5,977 bases of DNA from positions 1 through 5,977 of the forward strand of contig JBHJHK010000527.1 in assembly GCA_050330975.1 (NCBI GenBank), in the 5' to 3' direction. Shown piece after piece: positions 1 through 3,876 of the stretch. Within the stretch, counting starts at the first letter, position 1. Every line of letters begins with the position of its first letter. The DNA is from JBHJHK01 sp050330975 (lineage in GTDB: Bacteria > Pseudomonadota > Gammaproteobacteria > Competibacterales > Competibacteraceae). Under the pieces are notes generated by a model. The model made no database searches, was not told where the DNA came from, and saw only the letters and a list, made by a program, of their open reading frames with translations. A program made the translations under genes and the position numbers.

Positions 1-37
1 GGGGCGCGGCGCCCGCCCCCCGGGCCGGGGCCCCCCC

Positions 38-74
<37 letters not shown>

Positions 75-109
75 GGCGGCGGCTGCGGGGGCGCAGGGCA
101 CCCGCCGCC

Positions 110-922
110 GTGGCGCCGGGCCAAGCCTTGGTCGCCACCGAGCCCCGGCCCCAGACCGCGGCGGCCAGCGACGTCCCCCTGTGCGTCCAGGGCTTATCCC
201 GCCACTATGGCAGCCTGGTGGTGTTGGACGACATCAGTTTTAGCGCCCACCGGGGGGAGTTACTGAGCATCGTCGGCCCCAACGGCGCCGGCAAGACCAC
301 CTTGATGCGCTGTATCTCCAACGGCCGGGAGCGGGACAAAGGCCATATTAGTGTCGATGGGGTGGATATCGGCCGGCGCACGCCCCAGGGGGTCGCCGCC
401 CTAGGGGTGGGGCGGAGTTTTCAAAACACCACTCTATTCGACAGCCTCAGCGTCGGGGATTGTCTGATGCTGGCCCGAGGTCAACGGGACGGCCTGGACC
501 GCTGGCGGCGACGGCCCACCTTGTCACTGCCGGCCCCGGCGTTGCGAATTGTCAAAGCCACGGGTCTCGACCAACACCTCCAAGAGCAGACCCGCTATTT
601 GTCCCATGGCATGAAGCGGGGCCTGGAGTTGGCCATGGTATTGGCCACCGAACCCACGGTATTGCTGTTGGACGAACCCACCGCCGGCCTCACCAAGGCC
701 GAGCGGGAGCTCATCGGCGAGATCTTGCAGGACCTGGCCCACCACCACGGTCTGTGTATCCTCCTCATCGAGCACGACCTGGATTTCGTTCGCCAGATCA
801 GCTCCCGAATCATCGTCCTCCACCAGGGGTCGTTGGTGTTGGACGGCGATGTCCACCAGGTGGTGGCTTCGGAGACGGTAAAGGCCATCTACGCCGGGGA
901 ACAGTTGGAGGCGGCGCCGTGA
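110..922 (+). CDS. ABC transporter ATP-binding protein, LivG/UrtD type (5' end uncertain)
   Basis: Cytoplasmic ATPase subunit of a branched-chain amino acid / urea / amide-type (HAAT family) importer; it would pair with a LivF-type ATPase to drive two membrane permeases. Counting from the GTG at 110, the core starts near residue 23 (PLCVQGLSRHYG). Walker A GPNGAGKTT lies at 56-64, the Q-loop glutamine (GRSFQNT) at 105, the signature LSHGMKRGLEL at 164-174, Walker B VLLLDEP at 184-190, and the switch histidine (IEHD) at 222. LSHG instead of LSGG is common in LivG/UrtD proteins. The C-terminal end VKAIYAGEQL matches the usual LivG tail. The start is unresolved: GTG 110 and TTG 128 are the only in-frame candidates after the poly-G run, neither has a clear ribosome binding site, and the frame stays open upstream. 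WRRLRGRR just before GTG 110 resembles a LivM C-terminus, so the gene may be the 3' part of a permease-ATPase fusion cut by the edge. Family call firm; LivG versus UrtD not resolved. Confidence 0.88.
   Translation: MAPGQALVATEPRPQTAAASDVPLCVQGLSRHYGSLVVLDDISFSAHRGELLSIVGPNGAGKTTLMRCISNGRERDKGHISVDGVDIGRRTPQGVAALGVGRSFQNTTLFDSLSVGDCLMLARGQRDGLDRWRRRPTLSLPAPALRIVKATGLDQHLQEQTRYLSHGMKRGLELAMVLATEPTVLLLDEPTAGLTKAERELIGEILQDLAHHHGLCILLIEHDLDFVRQISSRIIVLHQGSLVLDGDVHQVVASETVKAIYAGEQLEAAP
907..911 (+). promoter_or_regulatory. Ribosome binding site for the LivF-type gene
   Basis: A perfect GGAGG lies 7 bases before the GTG at 919, inside the last codons of the preceding ATPase gene. It decides the GTG start and, with the GTGA overlap, points to translational coupling of the two ATPases. 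Confidence 0.75.
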
Positions 923-1647
923 GCGCCGCGGCGACGGTGGACAAGGCACTGGTTTTGGCCCTGGAAGACGTGGTGAGCGGCTATGGCCAAGCCCCGGTGA
1001 TCCACGGGGTGAGTCTCGTCCTCGCCCCCGGGGAAATCTTGGCGGTGTTGGGCAAAAACGGCATGGGCAAGAGCACCTTGCTCAAGACCATCATGGGTTT
1101 GGTCCCCTGTGGTCGGGGGCGGATTCAGCTGTTGGGGGGCGATATCACGGGCCTTGCCACCCACCGCATCGCCCGTCGCCACCTCACCTACACCCCCCAG
1201 GAACAGACCCTGTTCCAGGACCTGACGGTGGCGGACAACCTGCGGCTGGGGGTGGCCACGGAAGCCACCTTTCGCCGGGGTTTGGAGCTCATCGCCGGCC
1301 ATTTTCCCATCATTCCCCAGCGCCTCAAGCAGCGGGCGGGGACCTTGAGCGGCGGCGAGCAGAAGATGTTGTTGTTGTCCCGGGCCCTCATGGCCGAACC
1401 CAGGGTGATGCTGATCGACGAGATCTCCGAGGGCCTCCAGCCCTCCATGGTCACCCGGGTGGGGGAGGCACTGCGGGCCGAGCGCAGGCGCACTGGGGTG
1501 GCGTTGTTGTTGGTGGAGCAAAACCTGGCCTTTGCCCTGGCCACTGCCGATCGCTACGCCGTCCTCAAGCGGGGGGAGATCGTCGACCGCGGGGATGCCC
1601 GCAGTCCTGCGGCCCGTACGGCGGTGAGCGAGCACCTGCGGGTGTAG
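919..1647 (+). CDS. ABC transporter ATP-binding protein, LivF/UrtE type
   Basis: Second ATPase of the same HAAT-type importer, 242 residues, the usual length for LivF. Walker A GKNGMGKST lies at 45-53, the Q-loop glutamine (YTPQEQ) at 94, the signature LSGGEQKM at 143-150, Walker B VMLIDE at 163-168, and the switch segment VEQN at 199-202. LivF/UrtE proteins carry Gln where most ABC ATPases have His, so VEQN supports this subfamily. The D-loop segment SEGLQPS (170-176) is also typical. Walker B continues as DEIS rather than DEPT, a variant I believe occurs in this family. The GTG start overlaps the upstream stop as GTGA and has GGAGG 7 bases ahead. A longer open frame upstream (from 460) is only the other-frame reading of the LivG-type gene and lacks ABC features. 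The transported substrate cannot be read from ATPases; permease and binding-protein genes are not in the window. Confidence 0.93.
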   Translation: MSAAATVDKALVLALEDVVSGYGQAPVIHGVSLVLAPGEILAVLGKNGMGKSTLLKTIMGLVPCGRGRIQLLGGDITGLATHRIARRHLTYTPQEQTLFQDLTVADNLRLGVATEATFRRGLELIAGHFPIIPQRLKQRAGTLSGGEQKMLLLSRALMAEPRVMLIDEISEGLQPSMVTRVGEALRAERRRTGVALLLVEQNLAFALATADRYAVLKRGEIVDRGDARSPAARTAVSEHLRV

Positions 1648-1687
1648 CCCCCCGTCCTTTGCTTGACTCCAGGCGAGGTTTAGCAAA

Positions 1688-2431
1688 ATGCCAGAAATCA
1701 ATACCTTTTCCATCGTGGCCTACTGTCCCAGGAGCGGCCAATTGGGGGTCGCCGTGGCCACGGCGTTGCCGGCGGTGGGGAGCTTGTGTCCGTTTGTTCG
1801 CCCGGGGGTGGGGGCGGTGAGCACCCAGTCCTGGGTCAATCCCTATTTGGCCCTGGATGCCTTGGATCAGCTCGCCCTGGGCCAAGGGGCAGTCCAGACC
1901 CTGGAGTTGGTGTTGACCGCGGACCCCCACCGGGAACGGCGCCAGATTGGCGTCGTCGACGCCACCGGCCAGGCGGCTGGCCACACGGGCAAGGATTGCA
2001 CCCCCTGGTACGGCCACCACGTCGGGGATCACTGTGCCGTCCAGGGGAACATGCTGGCCGGCCCCGAGGTATTGAGCGCCATGGTGGCGGCCTTTGAGCA
2101 CAGCTCGGGGGCAGCCTTAGACGAGCGGCTCATGGTCGCCCTGGAGGCGGGGCAAGGGGCGGGGGGGGACAAACGGGGTCAGCAGTCGGCGGCCCTGCTG
2201 GTCTATGGTCGGGAGGCCTACCCTTACCTCGACCTTCGCATCGACGACGCCCCAAACCCCGTGGTGGCCCTGCGCCAGTTGCTGGAGCGGGCCCGGCAGC
2301 AATTGCGGCCGTTTATCGACAGCATGCCCCGGCGGGGCGGCGACGAGCCCGAGCCCTTGGACGAGGCGGCCACCGCCATGCTGCTCAGCCCGCCGCCCGC
2401 CCGGGCCGGTGGGGGGGGAGCCGCCCCTTGA
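1688..2431 (+). CDS. DUF1028 family protein (Ntn-hydrolase-like, function unknown)
   Basis: 247 residues. The DUF1028 pattern is clear in order: TFSIVAYCPRSGQLGVAVAT (6-25), VGAVSTQSWVNP (41-52), IGVVDATG (87-94), the block GKDCTPWYGHHVGDHCAVQG followed by NMLAGPE (101-127), ALEAGQGAGGDKRGQQSAAL (151-170), and YLDLRIDDAPNPVVALRQLL (180-199). I recall DUF1028 being grouped with N-terminal nucleophile hydrolases, which would suggest amide or peptide bond cleavage, but no reaction is established and no nucleophile is proven here. Five residues precede the TFSIVA segment, whereas many relatives start almost directly at it. The domain ends near residue 210; the remaining ~37 residues are Pro/Gly/Ala-rich and end in a G-tract, so they are a low-complexity tail or partly an indel effect. 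ATG 1688 has GAGG 9 bases ahead. The gene starts 40 bases after the LivF-type stop on the same strand, so it is likely co-transcribed; a role in processing the imported compound is inference. Confidence 0.92.
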   Translation: MPEINTFSIVAYCPRSGQLGVAVATALPAVGSLCPFVRPGVGAVSTQSWVNPYLALDALDQLALGQGAVQTLELVLTADPHRERRQIGVVDATGQAAGHTGKDCTPWYGHHVGDHCAVQGNMLAGPEVLSAMVAAFEHSSGAALDERLMVALEAGQGAGGDKRGQQSAALLVYGREAYPYLDLRIDDAPNPVVALRQLLERARQQLRPFIDSMPRRGGDEPEPLDEAATAMLLSPPPARAGGGGAAP

Positions 2432-2437
2432 GGAGGG

Positions 2438-2629
2438 GTGGATAGTAGCGGTTTGAAAGAGACTGGGATTTACAAATACTTCCCAGTGGTTGCCTTCCTC
2501 CAGGGGGCCTTCGAGCTGTTCTTCCCTCAGGGCAAAGGCACTGTCCGTACCCCATCGGCGGCCACCCTGCCCGACGGTACCGCGCTCAATACCACTCGGC
2601 TGTTGAGAGCTAACGGCGGCTTAGCGTAA
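2438..2629 (+). CDS. Doubtful 63-residue open frame, unrecognised
   Basis: A GTG-initiated frame starting 7 bases after the DUF1028 stop. AGGAGG at 2431-2436 looks like a strong ribosome binding site but leaves only one base before the GTG; the next in-frame candidate (TTG 2453) is 16 bases away, which is too far. The product has a mildly hydrophobic aromatic middle (YFPVVAFLQGAFELFF, 14-29) and an ordinary C-terminus. I recognise no family and see no catalytic motif. It could be a small gene, a decayed remnant, or chance; chance or remnant is the more likely reading. Confidence 0.2.
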   Translation: MDSSGLKETGIYKYFPVVAFLQGAFELFFPQGKGTVRTPSAATLPDGTALNTTRLLRANGGLA

Positions 2630-2703
2630 GGTGATTTTCTTCGCGGCTACGCAGCGTTTTTTTCACCCTGGCGAGCGCTCAAGGAGGCTTGATACGCCCA
2701 ATC

Positions 2704-2728
2704 GATGCGGTTCGTTCCTCACCGCATC
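2704..2728. repeat. REP-like hairpin repeat (GATGCGGT / ACCGCATC)
   Basis: Perfect 8-base arms GATGCGGT (2704-2711) and ACCGCATC (2721-2728) flank a 9-base loop TCGTTCCTC. On the minus strand the unit reads GATGCGGTGAGGAACGAACC and onward, a wording I associate with dispersed intergenic repeats in gammaproteobacterial genomes; that memory needs a search. It sits between convergent genes, a usual place for REP-like elements. It has no T run, so it is not a standard intrinsic terminator. Confidence 0.6.
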
Positions 2729-2758
2729 CTACGCGGGCTACGCGGGCTACGCGGGCTA
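2729..2758. repeat. 9-bp tandem repeat, 3.3 copies of CTACGCGGG
   Basis: CTACGCGGG occurs at 2729-2737, 2738-2746 and 2747-2755 with no mismatch, followed by a partial CTA. It directly abuts the right arm of the hairpin repeat, and the AT-rich segment starts right after it. It probably arose by slippage of the tail of the hairpin repeat; copy number may vary between strains. Confidence 0.9.
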
Positions 2759-2786
2759 ATCACCCAGATGCGTGATAACTCATCAT

Positions 2787-3406
2787 TTAGTCGGTTAGCA
2801 TATTCCGAAGTGTCTTTACATATTCCATAATATCTTGATCCTTCGAGTATTTCGACTCAGCAAGTACTTTGTTAAGCTCAACTGGCTCTACTGCATCCAG
2901 CTCATTTTCGTCTAGCTCGCTGTATTCCTCCAGCAATTCCCTAAGCTCACGCTCTAACTCATCTTTCCCCAATGCATCTAAAACAACAAGGCTACTCAAC
3001 CTTATCTGATTCAATTTTCTCACCCACCATCTAGGAACACCTCTTACGGAAATGTCAGGCAACAGTGCTTCACTACATTGAAGTGATAAGTGATGCTTGG
3101 CGATATCGAAATAAAAAAAGTCAAGAACAACCTTGAAAAAACAGAATCCTGATCGAGTAGCAAGGCACGATGAAAAGCAATTTCAATGGCATTATTATCA
3201 CCTTCCTCCCAGTGCGATAGATCATATAAACACAAACCAAGCTTGTGGTATAAATCAGCACTATCTGGATAACGATCTAGCATAGCCTCAATCTTTCGCA
3301 CAAAGCCCAATCTGGCGTTTCTCTCTTTCTGTCCAGTTAAATACAATGCCGAGTCCTGGAAATCAGAGTATTCTCTCTCAAACTCTTCCAACGTCGAGGC
3401 GTGCAT
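2787..3406 (-). pseudogene. Acidic TPR-like protein gene split by a one-base frameshift
   Basis: Two overlapping minus-strand frames belong to one gene. The first 98 residues (ATG at 3406, GGGGG 7 bases ahead as a possible ribosome binding site) are read down to 3113. Adding one T to the T7 run (minus strand; A7 at 3113-3119) switches into the second frame and gives YFDIAKHHLSLQCSEALL, then PDISVRGVPRWW to the stop at 2787, about 206 residues in all. Without the extra base the first frame ends at a stop about 50 bases downstream. Residues about 48-108 look helical and TPR-like: SADLYHKLGLCLYDLSHWEE, then IEIAFHRALLLDQD. The C-terminal half is strongly acidic (DELERELRELLEEYSELDEN). No signal peptide or catalytic motif is visible. 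Size, acidity, low GC and closeness to an Rhs gene would fit an immunity-like or orphan cassette protein, but it lies on the opposite strand, upstream of the Rhs frame, so this is speculation. Homopolymer error, true mutation and slippage-based expression are all possible. Confidence 0.7.
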
Positions 3407-3524
3407 TCAAGTTCCCCCAATCTCTATTTATGGCGATCAGCGTTAGCGCGATTGCGTAATCGTTAGCCTTAGCTTGAGCTTGCAGCTTCTTAGGTCCCTG
3501 CCCGGAATGTGATTGCTCAGATGC

Positions 3525-3564
3525 ACTACAGCTCTTCCCGGTTGAAAATATGACATTGATTTTA
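3525..3564 (-). repeat. Imperfect 40-bp repeat, copy R3 (minus strand)
   Basis: Read on the minus strand, this copy aligns without gaps to R1 at 30 of 40 positions and to R2 at 28 of 40. Two blocks are best kept: AAATCAATGTCATA, shared with R2, and CCGGGAAGAGCTGT, shared with R1. Upstream of it is an A-rich stretch, as in the other copies. In the matching frame it encodes KINVIFSTGKSC. Confidence 0.7.
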
Positions 3565-3601
3565 GAAGAATTTTCGATGTCGCATAACAAAATGTTTTTC
3601 C

Positions 3602-3650
3602 AAAAATTCCTTTGAAATCAATTGCTCCAATATAAGAAAAGCATAAAGCG
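3602..3650 (+). repeat. Possible fourth, degenerate copy of the 40-bp repeat (R4)
   Basis: The left part matches the others: an A-rich lead, then TTTGAAATCAA (3611-3621), 11 bases identical to R1. The right part is strongly diverged and only loosely alignable. In the corresponding frame it reads SKNSFEINCSNIRKA and then a stop, similar to SKKILFEIKVIN of R1. The match is short in AT-rich DNA, so this copy is tentative. Confidence 0.35.
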
Positions 3651-3719
3651 CTGCTCATCTGATTGATTACGTATGTTTTTCAAAGAGTTAACCATGGTTG
3701 GGTCGAAAAAAATATTATT

Positions 3720-3759
3720 TGAAATCAAGGTGATAAACACGACCGGGAAGAGCTGTGAT
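3720..3759 (+). repeat. Imperfect 40-bp repeat, copy R1
   Basis: Starts TGAAATCAAGGTGATAAA and ends GGGAAGAGCTGTGAT. Aligned without gaps to R2, which lies 81 bases (27 codons) downstream, 30 of 40 positions agree. In the plus frame shared with the downstream Rhs frame it encodes FEIKVINTTGKSCD, but a TAA at 3772-3774 closes that frame. Confidence 0.7.
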
Positions 3760-3800
3760 TTTCTGTGTTTTTAAATCGATGCAGCAAAAAATAACTCTAT

Positions 3801-3840
3801 TGAAATCAATGTCATAAAACCCAGCGGGAACTGCTGCCAT
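3801..3840 (+). repeat. Imperfect 40-bp repeat, copy R2, adjoining the Rhs junction
   Basis: Starts TGAAATCAATGTCATAAA and ends about 10 bases before Rhs-like coding sequence begins. It encodes IEINVIKPSGNCC in the same frame as the Rhs protein. Six of the ten differences from R1 fall at third codon positions of this frame, a hint that the segment once coded in this direction; the sample is too small to be firm. Confidence 0.7.
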
Positions 3841-3876
3841 CATTCCCTTTGCGATGGCGAGGATCGGGTGACAGCT

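Larger units (their letters stand above)
2432..2786. other. Intergenic stretch between the transport operon and the AT-rich segment
   Basis: About 355 bases with no recognisable gene. It holds a weak unrecognised open frame (2438-2629), a small inverted repeat GCTAA/TTAGC (2609-2613, 2621-2625), a T7 run (2657-2663), a TCAAG/CTTGA inverted repeat (2679-2683, 2688-2692), a REP-like hairpin (2704-2728) and a 9-bp tandem repeat (2729-2758). Genes converge on it from both sides, as expected of a 3'-3' spacer, but I could not find a convincing GC-rich stem directly followed by a T run. Confidence 0.6.
3407..3774. other. AT-rich stretch without a supportable gene
   Basis: About 370 bases at low GC (27% over 3541-3600). 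Overlapping minus-strand frames of about 70 residues (3378-3590 and 3443-3658) exist, but they lack recognisable domains and good ribosome binding sites; the first also runs into the start of the TPR-like gene. The visible structure is a family of imperfect 40-bp repeats in both orientations, listed separately. The upstream region of the minus-strand TPR-like gene, and so its promoter, should lie here, but no -35/-10 pair stands out enough to name. Confidence 0.6.

Noticed and set aside
460..918. Long upstream extension of the LivF-type frame to an ATG at 460
   Set aside because: It overlaps the well-supported LivG-type gene, its translation has no ABC features, and GTG 919 has a good ribosome binding site.
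524..2101. Several minus-strand open frames across the ATPase and DUF1028 genes
   Set aside because: They are antisense to strongly supported genes, with His/Gln/Pro-rich translations typical of GC-rich shadow frames.
2651..2692. Intrinsic terminator at the T7 run (2657-2663)
   Set aside because: No stable stem lies directly before the T run; the nearby inverted repeats are short and on the wrong side or too far away.
3690..3699. AACCATGGTT palindrome as an operator
   Set aside because: A single 10-base palindrome in AT-rich DNA with no promoter elements identified; chance is likely.
3525..3840. CRISPR array or integron attC sites in the repeat cluster
   Set aside because: The copies are only 70-75% identical, vary in orientation and spacing, and lack palindromic arms or regular spacers.
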